NCBI RefSeq assembly: GCF_025909975.1
Contig: NZ_JAPCIO010000003.1
Coordinates: forward strand, 186,001 to 250,000
Direction of reading: 5' to 3'
DNA: 64,000 nt
Source of the DNA: Flavobacterium lacisediminis
GTDB taxonomy: Bacteria > Bacteroidota > Bacteroidia > Flavobacteriales > Flavobacteriaceae
Shown: positions 8,576 through 16,855 of the stretch, piece after piece
Layout of the letters: each line of letters begins with the position of its first letter
How positions within the stretch are numbered: the stretch's first letter is position 1
Translations under genes and position numbers: made by a program
The notes under the pieces: generated by a model
Seen by the model: the letters and a program-made list of their open reading frames with translations, nothing else
What the model was told of the DNA's origin: nothing
The model's database searches: none

Positions 8576-11500
8576 TTAATTATTTTTCTCCCATTTTTTA
8601 CGTTCCGTGATGTAGTAGATTAATGGAACTACAATCAATGTTAGTAATGTTGAAACAATTGCACCCGCCACTAACGAAATCGCTAATCCTTGGAAAATTG
8701 GATCGAACAAGATTATGGATGCTCCGATTACTACTGCTCCGGTAGTTAACAAAATTGGTGTTGTTCTAACGGCTCCAGCTTCAATAATAGCCTGTTTCAT
8801 TGGAATACCATCGTTTAAACGAATTTCGATAAAGTCAATTAGTAAGACCGAATTCCGAACCATAACTCCTGCTAAAGCAATCATTCCAATGAACGAAGTG
8901 GCTGTAAAGAAAGCTCCTAAAACCCAGTGACCTAATACAATTCCAACTAACGAAAGTGGAATGGCAACCATCATTACTAAAGGTGTTTTGAAGTTTTGGA
9001 ACCAACCTACAATCAACATGTAAATCACAATAATTACGACCAAAAAAGCAGCTCCTAAATCACGGAACACTTCTAAGGTTATTTGCCATTCTCCATCCCA
9101 TTTTACAGTGAAATCACTTTCATCTGATGGAGTATCCATGTACAATTCGTTTACTTTATAGCCTTTTGGCAATTGCATTTTTTCTAACTTCTCATTCATT
9201 CCCAAAATCGCATACACCGGACTTTCTAATGCTCCCGCCATATCAGCTAAAACATATACCACGCGTTTTTGGTCTTTTCTGTAAATCGTATTTTGTAAGG
9301 TATCTGTTGTAACTTTTACCAAATCACTAACAGGAACCACATTGCCACGATTGCCTTTTATTTTCAAGTTTTGAATATCTTGCATCGAAGTTTTGTCTTT
9401 GTCTTCTAATGAAAGTGTAATGCCAACAGGATTATTCGAACGCTCATCGTACAAGTTAGAAACTGGCATTTCTCTCAACAAATACGTTAAGTTACCAACT
9501 ACTTGCTGTGGAGCAATTCCATTTAACATGGCTTTTTCTCTGTCAACTTCTAATTTGTATTCTACTTGAGGTGCTTCTACCATCCAATCAGTATCTACTA
9601 CATCTGAAGTAGTTTCCAAAATAGTTTTAACTTGATTCGCAACCTTGATTTGATCTTCATAATTTGGTCCGTAAACCTCAGCTACTAAAGTTGATAAAAC
9701 TGGTGGTCCAGGTGGAACTTCTACAATTTTCACATTCGCACCATATTTTTTTGCAATTTTTTGGACTTGTGGACGTACAACTTTTGCGATATCATGACTT
9801 TGTAAATCTCTATCTTCTTTGTGTAGTAAATTCACTTGAATGTCCGCCATATTGCTTCCACCACGCATATCATAATGACGCACCAAACCGTTAAAAGTTA
9901 TTGGAGCCGATGCACCCACATAATTCTGATAATCCACCACTTCAGGAACAGTTGAAAGATATTGCGCAATTTCTTTAGTAACCGCTGCTGTTCGTTCTAA
10001 CGTTGTTCCTTCTGGCATATCGATTACGACTTGGAATTCGTTTTTATTGTCAAAAGGCAACATCTTAACCGCAACTGATTTCGTAAAAAACATCAATACA
10101 GATCCGATTAACAAAACGCCTGTTACCAAAAACATTAGATTACGTTTTTTAGAATTGTCTAAAAGTGGCTCTTCTACTTTTTTATAAATTCGATATATCC
10201 AAGAGGTTTCTAAACCTTGTTCCTCTTTATGTTCTTGCTCATCTTTTTCATGTAATAAATGGTATCCCAAATAAGGTGTAACGGTCAAAGCTACAAACAA
10301 CGATAATATCATCGCAATCGAAGCACCAATTGGCATCGGACTCATGTAAGGCCCCATCATTCCTGACACGAAAGCCATTGGCAAGATAGCTGCAATTACA
10401 GTGAAGGTTGCTAAAATGGTTGGGTTTCCTACTTCGTTAATCGCATAAATAGCCGCTTGTTTGAACGGCAGTCGCTTCATTTTGAAATGGCGGTGCATGT
10501 TCTCGGCAATAATAATACTATCGTCCACAACAATTCCTACCACAAAAACTAAGGCAAAAAGCGTGATTCGATTTAAAGTATAGCCCAATAAATAGTAACT
10601 AAATAATGTCAAAGCAAACGTTAATGGAACGGAGAAAAACACGACTAATCCGCCTCTCCAGCCCATAGCTAACATTACTAAAACAGTTACTGCAATAATG
10701 GCAACACCTAAATGTAATAACAACTCTCCTACTTTGTGCGATGCTGTTTCTCCATAGTTTCTAGAAACTTCAACGTGTACATCAGTTGGAATTACATTTT
10801 TCTTTAAGGCTTCTACTCGTTCCAGAATTTTCTCTGAAATTTTCATTGCATCAGCACCTTTAACTTTTGCAATCGAAATGGTTACAGCTGGATATTCCGA
10901 ATTGTGTTTTGCGAAATTTTCATTCGCTTTTCCGTACCCAAAAGAAACATAATTCTTTGGTGTTTGTGGTCCATCTTGAATAGATGCTACTTGTTTTAGA
11001 TAAACGGGCATATTATTATTTACGCCAACCACCAAGTTTTCTACATCTTCAGAAGTGGATAAAAACTTACCGGTTGTAACTAAATATTCTGTATCATTTT
11101 GAACAAAACTTCCTGATTGCGAACTTCCGTTATTGGCTTGAATCATTTGCATAATGCTCAACGCATCTACACCATTTTCGCCCATTTTGTCTTTATCCAA
11201 AACTACTTTTAGCTCTCGTGTTCTACCACCAATTTCTTTCGTAACGGCAACGTCTTTTACTTTTTCAACTTCCGAAGTAACTTCTTCTGCTATTTGACGC
11301 AGTTGAAAATCATCGTATTTTTCGCTCCAAAGTGTTAATCCTAACATCGGAACATCGTCAATAGAACGCGTTTTTACCATTGGTTGATAAACACCTTGTG
11401 GAAACATATTTTGGTGTTTCATCAATTCATCGTATAATTTCACATACGAATCTTCGCTGTTTTCACCCACATAAAATTGCACAACCATCATTGCCTGACC

Positions 11501-11773
11501 GTTCATTGCCATACTGTGAATGTGCTCAACTCCTTTGATGTTTGAAATTACTTTTTCAAGTGGTTTGATTACTCTGCTTTCAACTTCGCTTGGACTTGCT
11601 CCTGGATAACCCACCATTACGTCGGCCATAGGAACATTAATTTGTGGTTCTTCTTCTCTTGGAATTAAGAACGAACTGTATGTACCAATAATCATCAACG
11701 CTACCATCAATAAAATGGTTAGTTTTGAGTTGATGAAAAAATTGGCTATTTTACCTGATATACCTTCTTGCAT
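8576..11773 (-). CDS. RND-family efflux permease (AcrB/CzcA superfamily)
   Basis: The protein has 1065 aa, full length for an RND pump. It starts with a cytosolic helix and the first membrane segment (LTILLMVALMIIGTY). Motifs seen are PREEEPQI, the porter-domain start GASPSEVE, TM4 GIVVDDSIIIAENMHRH with the paired Asp of the proton relay, and the second-half repeats (VGWFQNFKTPLVMM, FIGMIALAGVMVRNSVLLIDFI). It takes substrates from the periplasm or membrane and exports them using the proton gradient, with the fusion protein and TolC partner encoded just upstream. The substrate cannot be deduced. The operon order is TolC - MFP - RND - PII-like - DUF2892. Nothing is truncated. Confidence 0.93.
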   Translation of the reverse strand: MQEGISGKIANFFINSKLTILLMVALMIIGTYSSFLIPREEEPQINVPMADVMVGYPGASPSEVESRVIKPLEKVISNIKGVEHIHSMAMNGQAMMVVQFYVGENSEDSYVKLYDELMKHQNMFPQGVYQPMVKTRSIDDVPMLGLTLWSEKYDDFQLRQIAEEVTSEVEKVKDVAVTKEIGGRTRELKVVLDKDKMGENGVDALSIMQMIQANNGSSQSGSFVQNDTEYLVTTGKFLSTSEDVENLVVGVNNNMPVYLKQVASIQDGPQTPKNYVSFGYGKANENFAKHNSEYPAVTISIAKVKGADAMKISEKILERVEALKKNVIPTDVHVEVSRNYGETASHKVGELLLHLGVAIIAVTVLVMLAMGWRGGLVVFFSVPLTFALTLFSYYLLGYTLNRITLFALVFVVGIVVDDSIIIAENMHRHFKMKRLPFKQAAIYAINEVGNPTILATFTVIAAILPMAFVSGMMGPYMSPMPIGASIAMILSLFVALTVTPYLGYHLLHEKDEQEHKEEQGLETSWIYRIYKKVEEPLLDNSKKRNLMFLVTGVLLIGSVLMFFTKSVAVKMLPFDNKNEFQVVIDMPEGTTLERTAAVTKEIAQYLSTVPEVVDYQNYVGASAPITFNGLVRHYDMRGGSNMADIQVNLLHKEDRDLQSHDIAKVVRPQVQKIAKKYGANVKIVEVPPGPPVLSTLVAEVYGPNYEDQIKVANQVKTILETTSDVVDTDWMVEAPQVEYKLEVDREKAMLNGIAPQQVVGNLTYLLREMPVSNLYDERSNNPVGITLSLEDKDKTSMQDIQNLKIKGNRGNVVPVSDLVKVTTDTLQNTIYRKDQKRVVYVLADMAGALESPVYAILGMNEKLEKMQLPKGYKVNELYMDTPSDESDFTVKWDGEWQITLEVFRDLGAAFLVVIIVIYMLIVGWFQNFKTPLVMMVAIPLSLVGIVLGHWVLGAFFTATSFIGMIALAGVMVRNSVLLIDFIEIRLNDGIPMKQAIIEAGAVRTTPILLTTGAVVIGASIILFDPIFQGLAISLVAGAIVSTLLTLIVVPLIYYITERKKWEKNN

Positions 11774-11837
11774 GATTCTAATTTGTTAATGAGACAATGT
11801 GTCGATGTGACAATTAATTGACATATTGTCTAATTGA

Positions 11838-12923
11838 TTAATTGTCTAATTGAACTTTAGCTCCGTTGAATAATTTCCCTTCTGCTGAAACGATGTATTG
11901 CTCGTCTCCTGATAATCCAGATAATACTTCTACTTGATTTCCGAATGTTTTCCCAATTCGCAACCATCTTAAAATAGCTACATTACCGCTTCCTACCGTG
12001 TAAATTCCGGTTAACTGACCTTGTTTCACCAAAGCACTTTCAGGAACCATAACTACATCCGATTTCACAACAGTTGCTTCTTTTTTAGCCGTTGGGAATT
12101 GTACATTTACAAACATTCCTGATAAAATTTCTTTATCCATTTTGTCCAAAGTTACTTTCACTAAATATTGTCCACCCGTATTTTTTGCGGATAAACTCAC
12201 TTCGGATACTTTTCCAGCAACTTCTTTATTTAATGATTTCACATTGATTTTTACTGGCATTCCGTTTTTTACATTGGAAATATCGCTTTCTGAAACCATA
12301 GCCGTTACTTGTAATCTTGAAGCGCCTTCTATACTTACTAAAGGCATTCCTGGATTCGCCATATCACCTTCTTTTACGAATGTATTGGTTACGGTTCCAC
12401 TAAATGGAGCGGTAATATTGGAATAAGAGAACTGAGCCATCACTTCGTTTCGCATTTGTTTAGCGGCTTCTAAACCTGCTTTTGCCATTTCGTATCGTGC
12501 TGTCATATCGTCCAATTCTTTTTGCGAAGCTGATTGTTGTGCAAACAAGTTCACAAAACGATCATAATCTTTTTTGGCATTGTTGTAAGCTGCTGTCGCT
12601 TGTGTTATAGAAGCGTCAACTTGTGCTTTTTTCGCTTGTAAATCGGTGTTATTGATGCTTACCAAAAGTTGTCCAGCCGAAACATTTTGTCCCACTTTTA
12701 CATTTACTTTGGTTATATAACCCATCATTCTGGTACTTAGATTCGCACTGTTTTCCGATTCGATTTTTCCACTTGCCGTTACGTATGGACTATTAGAATT
12801 TCCTGAATTTCCAGCCACTTTTACTGGAACTGCAGGTAAATCAGCTACATTTTCTTTTTTATCACTCCCACAAGAAGTTAAGATTAGTGAAGACAAAGTG
12901 ATTATAGTTATTATCTTTTTCAT
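11838..12923 (-). CDS. RND efflux periplasmic adaptor (membrane fusion protein) lipoprotein
   Basis: The protein has 361 aa and a lipobox (LTSC, Cys near residue 18). It shows a lipoyl-like half (TRMMGYITKVNVKVGQNVSAGQLLVSI), a coiled-coil hairpin (about residues 85-145), the second lipoyl half (YSNITAPFSGTVTNTFVKEGDMANPGMPLVSI) and beta-barrel and membrane-proximal domains. This is the HlyD/AcrA layout. It bridges the inner-membrane pump and TolC. It lies 48 bp after the tolC-like gene and 64 bp before the RND gene. Its last codons take part in a 16-bp direct repeat that continues into the gap. Confidence 0.92.
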   Translation of the reverse strand: MKKIITIITLSSLILTSCGSDKKENVADLPAVPVKVAGNSGNSNSPYVTASGKIESENSANLSTRMMGYITKVNVKVGQNVSAGQLLVSINNTDLQAKKAQVDASITQATAAYNNAKKDYDRFVNLFAQQSASQKELDDMTARYEMAKAGLEAAKQMRNEVMAQFSYSNITAPFSGTVTNTFVKEGDMANPGMPLVSIEGASRLQVTAMVSESDISNVKNGMPVKINVKSLNKEVAGKVSEVSLSAKNTGGQYLVKVTLDKMDKEILSGMFVNVQFPTAKKEATVVKSDVVMVPESALVKQGQLTGIYTVGSGNVAILRWLRIGKTFGNQVEVLSGLSGDEQYIVSAEGKLFNGAKVQLDN

Positions 12924-12971
12924 ATTATTTAGTTTTGAGTTTGAACTTGTAATTGTACTTGTTCTTGAGAT

Positions 12972-14279
12972 TTATTTCGTTAAAAATTGTAAGTATTGTT
13001 TGGTAAAGTTATATTCGAAAACGGCTTGCAAATGCTCTAATTCTTTTTGTGCCATTTGCGTTTCAGCCATTAATAAATCGGTTGTTTTTTCTAATCCTTG
13101 TGTAAATCTATTTTGGCGAATTCTAAAAGCTTCTTGCGATTGTTCAAAAGCTAATTTGGATAAATTCACTTTGTTTTCTGCATCTAGCAATTGACGATTA
13201 GTTTTGCTCAATTCTAACTGGCTTTGCTTTTTGTATTGTTCGGTTTCAATTTCGGCTTTTTCAAAATCAGCTTTTGCTTTTTGAGTTTTTCCAATGGTTT
13301 TAAATCCATCAAAAATATTCCACGATAATTGGGCACCCACTAAATAACCTTTAGCTGAAGTTCCGAAAATATTTTGATCGTATAATTCATAACTTCCAAA
13401 AGCATTTAATCTTGGTAAGAATCCGAATTTTGAAGATTGAAACATTTTTTTGTACGCTTCCGATGATTTTTGCATCGCTTGAATATCTTTTCTGGAATCA
13501 GAAATTGTGGTATTCATACTTTCGATTGCAATTGAATTGTCTAAAGCTTCTGCTGGCTTGTAGGTTTTTCCAGCCATATCTTCGTTCAATAAAAATGCTA
13601 AATAATCGGATGTGTTTTGCACATTTGATTTGGCATATTGTAATTGATTCGTAATTTCATTCACACGAACTTGCACGTTTAACAAATCGGTTTTTTGCAA
13701 CATTCCGTTTTTGAAATAATTTTCAACTAATTTTAAGTTGCCTTGCGCGGTTGTATTCGCTTTTTCCAAAACTTTGACTGCTCTATAAGCCAATTGCAAT
13801 TGCATGTAGGCTTTTGAAACTTCTAATTCTAAATATTCCTTAGTTCGTTCCGTTTGTAATTGAAAAGCATCCATTTTTGCTTTAGCCGCTTGTCTTCCAT
13901 ATAAACCATCTAAATTAAAAAGAGGTTGTTGCACTTCGATTTTAGTTGCGAAGTTTTGCGTTTTTTCAGGGTCATTCAACAACGCTGGATTAAAATCGGA
14001 AGCGGTTAAAATCTCCTGATTTAATTTCGAACCAAAAGCCATTAAAGGATTAGTTGTAGAAATTCCTGTGTGCGACACATTAATGTTGGGCAAAAAGAGT
14101 GCATTCGATTGACGATAATCAGCTTTAGCCGATTGAAATGATTTTTCAGCCACTTTGATTTGTAGGTTATTTTCAGTGACTTTTTGTAACAAATCATTTT
14201 TTGAAATCGTCAAAGTATCTTGTGCAAAAGCAGCACCAGTTACCATTCCTAATACGATTAATAAATTGACTTTTTTCAT
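12972..14279 (-). CDS. TolC-family outer-membrane efflux protein
   Basis: The protein has 435 aa with a signal peptide ending near AFA. It contains the two long helical repeats of OEP/TolC proteins, rich in Q, K, A and N (e.g. LEVSKAYMQLQLAYRAVKVLEKAN and LELSKTNRQLLDAENKVNLSKLAFEQSQEAFRIRQNRFTQG around residues 145 and 350, shown here only as landmarks). It forms the outer-membrane duct for the RND pump. It is the first gene of the efflux operon. The promoter carries two GTAAC/GTTAC palindromes with the nearer one centred about 41 bp from the predicted start site, suggesting Crp/Fnr-type activation. Confidence 0.92.
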   Translation of the reverse strand: MKKVNLLIVLGMVTGAAFAQDTLTISKNDLLQKVTENNLQIKVAEKSFQSAKADYRQSNALFLPNINVSHTGISTTNPLMAFGSKLNQEILTASDFNPALLNDPEKTQNFATKIEVQQPLFNLDGLYGRQAAKAKMDAFQLQTERTKEYLELEVSKAYMQLQLAYRAVKVLEKANTTAQGNLKLVENYFKNGMLQKTDLLNVQVRVNEITNQLQYAKSNVQNTSDYLAFLLNEDMAGKTYKPAEALDNSIAIESMNTTISDSRKDIQAMQKSSEAYKKMFQSSKFGFLPRLNAFGSYELYDQNIFGTSAKGYLVGAQLSWNIFDGFKTIGKTQKAKADFEKAEIETEQYKKQSQLELSKTNRQLLDAENKVNLSKLAFEQSQEAFRIRQNRFTQGLEKTTDLLMAETQMAQKELEHLQAVFEYNFTKQYLQFLTK

Positions 14280-14306
14280 AGTATAGTTTATTCTTATTTT
14301 ATGTTA

Positions 14307-14350
14307 CAAATGTACATTCGTAAAAAAAGGTAGTCGGTAACAAGAGTTAC
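14307..14350 (-). promoter_or_regulatory. tolC-RND operon promoter with GTAAC-N4-GTTAC operator
   Basis: On the minus strand a perfect -7 element TACATTTG (14314 to 14307) is preceded after 22 bp by the palindrome GTAACTCTTGTTAC (14350 to 14337). If transcription starts about 5 nt past the -7 box, the palindrome centre is near -41, the class II activator position for Crp/Fnr proteins. The same spacing recurs in three more promoters of this window. Confidence 0.7.
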
Positions 14351-14358
14351 ATAACCCT

Positions 14359-14372
14359 GTGACAATTGTTAC
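14359..14372. promoter_or_regulatory. Second, upstream palindrome of the tolC promoter
   Basis: GTGACAATTGTTAC is a near-palindrome with one half-site variant. Its centre is 22 bp (two helical turns) upstream of the first operator centre. No -7 element stands at the fixed distance in either direction, so it looks like an auxiliary site for the tolC promoter. Confidence 0.5.
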
Positions 14373-14374
14373 AA

Positions 14375-14451
14375 ATGAAAAGAGCACCTTTACAGATGCT
14401 CTTTTACTAACCAATAAAACTAAAACAATCATCAATTTCTCAATGAATTGT
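14375..14451 (-). ncRNA. Predicted ~75-nt small RNA
   Basis: A complete transcription unit is visible with no convincing reading frame. The -7 element (TAATTTTG, 14463 to 14456) has a palindromic operator 22 bp upstream. The predicted start is near 14451, and a strong hairpin with a T run lies at 14405-14378. The RNA would have a small 5' hairpin (CAATT...AATTG), an A/U-rich linker and the terminator stem (AAAAGAGCA / TGCTCTTTT). It shares promoter design with the tolC operon directly downstream. The transcript is predicted, not shown. A 62-codon frame overlaps it but starts upstream of the -7 box and runs through the terminator, so it is unlikely to be real. Confidence 0.55.
14378..14405 (-). 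terminator. Terminator of the predicted small RNA
   Basis: A 9-bp perfect stem AAAAGAGCA / TGCTCTTTT with a 10-nt loop ends in TTTTC on the minus strand. It stands between the sRNA promoter and the tolC promoter, where no protein gene ends. Confidence 0.75.
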
Positions 14452-14455
14452 TTCT

Positions 14456-14499
14456 CAAAATTATGTCTTTTAAAAAACCTAGTCAGCAACATTTGTTAC
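14456..14499 (-). promoter_or_regulatory. Predicted small-RNA promoter with GTAAC/GTTGC palindrome
   Basis: On the minus strand GTAACAAATGTTGC (14499 to 14486) is followed after exactly 22 bp by the perfect -7 element TAATTTTG (14463 to 14456). The geometry matches the tolC and DUF6132 promoters base for base. Confidence 0.65.
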
Positions 14500-14501
14500 A
14501 T

Positions 14502-14530
14502 AAAAAAACGCCCCGATAAAATCGAGGCGT
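14502..14530 (-). terminator. Terminator after the Cys-rich small protein gene
   Basis: On the minus strand ACGCCTCGAT pairs with ATCGGGGCGT (one G-U wobble) across a 2-nt loop, followed by seven T. It starts about 22 bp after the stop codon. Confidence 0.85.
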
Positions 14531-14552
14531 CTTTATAAATATGAGTGTAAAA

Positions 14553-14759
14553 CTATTCAGCTTTTTTCTCAGCAGCTTTTTTAGATGAACAACATCCACC
14601 TGATTTAGCTTCTGAACCACAAGATTTTTTGTCAGCAGTTGAACAAGATTTTTCAGTTTTAGCTGTTTCTTTTTTTGCTTTTTGTTTTGGCTCTTGAGCA
14701 TTAACATTCATTGAAAACATAAAAGCAGCTACTGCCATAATTGAAACTAATTTTTTCAT
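14553..14759 (-). CDS. Small secreted Cys-rich protein
   Basis: The protein has 68 aa. A signal peptide (MKKLVSIMAVAAFMFSMNVNA) is followed by a Lys/Ala/Glu-rich spacer and a Cys cluster KSCSTADKKSCGSEAKSGGCCSSKK. The mature form would be about 47 residues with four Cys, two of them adjacent. Such a cluster could bind metal or act as a thiol buffer in the periplasm; this is inference. I do not know a named family for it. It has its own -7 box (14812-14819) without the GTAAC/GTTAC palindrome, and its own terminator. It sits between the sRNA unit and a sorted surface protein. Confidence 0.8.
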   Translation of the reverse strand: MKKLVSIMAVAAFMFSMNVNAQEPKQKAKKETAKTEKSCSTADKKSCGSEAKSGGCCSSKKAAEKKAE

Positions 14760-14811
14760 TTTTTGTATTTTTAAATTGTTATTTATTTTTTTTGTTTGTA
14801 TTGTACTATGA

Positions 14812-14819
14812 CAAATATA
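14812..14819 (-). promoter_or_regulatory. -7 element of the Cys-rich small protein gene
   Basis: TATATTTG on the minus strand matches TAnnTTTG, with a leader of about 48 nt. No palindrome occurs 21-22 bp upstream, unlike at its neighbours. Confidence 0.5.
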
Positions 14820-14867
14820 TATAATTTTAGAAATAGTACTCTTAATTTTTTATTAATTTAACAGTTA

Positions 14868-16466
14868 TTACTTTTTTATTACTTTTTGAGACACATAAAA
14901 TTTGTCATCAAAAATAAAAGTTATAATCACAAATTCTGATTTGGCTGATGCTAAACTAAAATTCATACTATTTATTCCTGCACTTACATCTTCGATTTCT
15001 CCTTCTTCTGCTATTTTACCATCTAATGTCGATATTATATAATTGACTTTAGCAGAATAGGCCATATCAAATTGAATTCTAACCGTATCATTTGATGTAG
15101 GATTAGGTGAAACCGTAAATGAAAAAGGATTTTTACCATCAATTTGAGGCGTGCTTAGTAACGTATTTTTAACTAATTTAACTTCATAAACCGTTGGGTC
15201 AGCACTCGTTAAATTGGTTTGATTATCAGTAAAAGCTGAAGGAGATGAACTTTGAATTCCTCCAAATAAATGTCCGATTACGAATTCATCCGCAGTAATA
15301 TTCGATAATTGAATTACTTCATTTGAATAATGTGGTAAATTCTCATTCGGAATGAATTCAGCTCCAGCTCCTTTCAAATTAGGCATTTCAATAGGTAATT
15401 GATATTCAAGTAAACTTCCATCTGCGAAACGAGTTGTTCTACTAATCGTTTTCACAAAAGGAACCGTATTATCTTGAATTAGATTTCCAGCTTGATAAAA
15501 ATACTGGCTCATACCTCCAAAAAACAAATTGTGCATTCTGTTATTGGTAGCGTCGTACAAACAAGCCTTTCCACTATGATAATTGCTTAAATATTGATTG
15601 AATTGCGTTTGAGGAAAATAGCCTCCTGCTTTTATATCAACTGGATATAAAAAAGGCAAATCCACTGCAATTTGAAATACGCCTGAAGAAATCGTGTATC
15701 CTAATTCTCCATTAGGAAAAATCTGAGGCAATAAATTATAATCGCGACGGTGTAAATGAACGGCATCTACGACTTCTTCATAATTGGCATAATTCAAACT
15801 CGCACCCGAATTATCAATTGTAAATTTTCGGATAGCATTCGAATACGTTTGGGTAAACGTTGGATTGTTCATCGGATTGTATCTTCCGTCAAAACGATGT
15901 CCGCCTACCAAATAAAACGTAGTACCAATTTTTGCCAATTGTCCGCCCGTAATCGCAAAAACATCATTTGATATTTGTTCGAAATAGGATGTTATTGGAG
16001 TTCCAGCAATGATAGCATTTATCAAATTAGGCACGTCAACTGAAGTCAAATTATTGAACGTTTTATGATCAGCAGTTGTTGTTGAATAAGCATATCCTCC
16101 AATAATAAACAAAGCATCACCATCTTGATAAAAATTCATATTGGTCGATTGCAATTGTTCTTTAATTCCTGTTGGAAGCGAATTCACGGAAGCCGACCAA
16201 GATTGCTGCGTTGCAATATCAACCACATACATATCCGTATTATTTTGAGCTCCTGGAAAAGCATTAAAAGGCTGACGTGCGTGTAAACCGTCTTTTCTTC
16301 CGCCAATGATTAACCATTTTCCATTATGTTGCGCAAAAGCATAAGAATGCAATCCGGGCAAACCTGAAACGGAAACCGGAGTTAACACCACATCATATTC
16401 GAAGGTGCTTTGTGCTATTGTTGACTGAAAAAAAGCCAACAAAAACACGATTAATATATTTTTCAT
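14868..16466 (-). CDS. Secreted Kelch-like protein with type IX secretion C-terminal sorting domain
   Basis: The protein has 532 aa with a signal peptide ending near TIAQS. The middle shows repeated beta-propeller-like units with the Kelch flavour 'W.iiGGr.dG', 'alfIIGGYAY', 'tfYLVGGHRFDGRYNP' and 'hnLFFGGMSQYF'. The last ~80 residues (SFTVSPNPTSNDTVRI ... GINSMNFSL ... VSQKVIKK) form a typical type A sorting domain of the type IX secretion system. It should be exported across the outer membrane and kept on the surface or released. The ligand is unknown. It is flanked on both sides by small thiol-rich protein genes, but its own promoter has no palindrome. Confidence 0.88.
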   Translation of the reverse strand: MKNILIVFLLAFFQSTIAQSTFEYDVVLTPVSVSGLPGLHSYAFAQHNGKWLIIGGRKDGLHARQPFNAFPGAQNNTDMYVVDIATQQSWSASVNSLPTGIKEQLQSTNMNFYQDGDALFIIGGYAYSTTTADHKTFNNLTSVDVPNLINAIIAGTPITSYFEQISNDVFAITGGQLAKIGTTFYLVGGHRFDGRYNPMNNPTFTQTYSNAIRKFTIDNSGASLNYANYEEVVDAVHLHRRDYNLLPQIFPNGELGYTISSGVFQIAVDLPFLYPVDIKAGGYFPQTQFNQYLSNYHSGKACLYDATNNRMHNLFFGGMSQYFYQAGNLIQDNTVPFVKTISRTTRFADGSLLEYQLPIEMPNLKGAGAEFIPNENLPHYSNEVIQLSNITADEFVIGHLFGGIQSSSPSAFTDNQTNLTSADPTVYEVKLVKNTLLSTPQIDGKNPFSFTVSPNPTSNDTVRIQFDMAYSAKVNYIISTLDGKIAEEGEIEDVSAGINSMNFSLASAKSEFVIITFIFDDKFYVSQKVIKK

Positions 16467-16501
16467 TTTATTCCATTATAAGTTTAGCTTGTGTAAAAAC
16501 A

Positions 16502-16509
16502 CAAACATA
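16502..16509 (-). promoter_or_regulatory. -7 element of the Kelch/T9SS protein gene
   Basis: TATGTTTG on the minus strand matches TAnnTTTG and lies about 36 bp upstream of the start codon. No -33 TTG at the standard distance was seen. Confidence 0.5.
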
Positions 16510-16527
16510 AAAATCAACTTTTTTAAG

Positions 16528-16851
16528 TTAAGAAATGGAAAACTTCGGCGGATGCCAAATGGAATGTTGGTATTTAGAAATAAAGATCTTCTCGTAGTTC
16601 GATTGTTCTTTTTCTATTTTGAATTCTGGAAAAGTTATTTCGGGTTTAAAGTCTAATTCGGCTACAAATTGAACCGGACTAAAATTCAAACTCATGATGA
16701 TTTTTCCTTTCTCACAACCCGAAGATTCTGAGCCTGATTTATTACAAGTTTGTTCACAATTTTCATTCACAAGCATCTTCATTGCTCTAACTGATGGCAA
16801 CGTCACCAGAAGCAATAAGTAAAAACAAAGTATGTGAACTAAAAATTTCAT
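16528..16851 (-). CDS. Small secreted protein with Cys cluster and C-terminal WHPP
   Basis: The protein has 107 aa with a signal peptide (MKFLVHILCFYLLLLVTLPSVRA). A short Cys segment follows (NENCEQTCNKSGSESSGCEKG), then a hydrophobic stretch and the C-terminus KYQHSIWHPPKFSIS. The layout recalls small Bacteroidota envelope proteins with Cys/His in the middle and a Pro-Pro tail; I am not certain of the family name. It probably resides in the periplasm. A GTAAC-N4-GTTAC palindrome and a perfect -7 box lie directly upstream, and the start site would fall at or beside the ATG, so the mRNA may be leaderless. Confidence 0.75.
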   Translation of the reverse strand: MKFLVHILCFYLLLLVTLPSVRAMKMLVNENCEQTCNKSGSESSGCEKGKIIMSLNFSPVQFVAELDFKPEITFPEFKIEKEQSNYEKIFISKYQHSIWHPPKFSIS

Positions 16852-16855
16852 TCAA

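Noticed and set aside
14304..14492. A 62-codon open frame between the Cys-rich gene and tolC.
   Set aside because: Its start lies upstream of the predicted sRNA -7 box, it crosses the terminator hairpin and it covers both tolC operators. Its composition does not look like a protein of this genome.
14483..14707. A 74-codon Lys/Leu-rich frame overlapping the Cys-rich small protein gene.
   Set aside because: It is a frame shadow: the other frame on the same strand has a signal peptide and a Cys motif, and this one would run through the gene's terminator.
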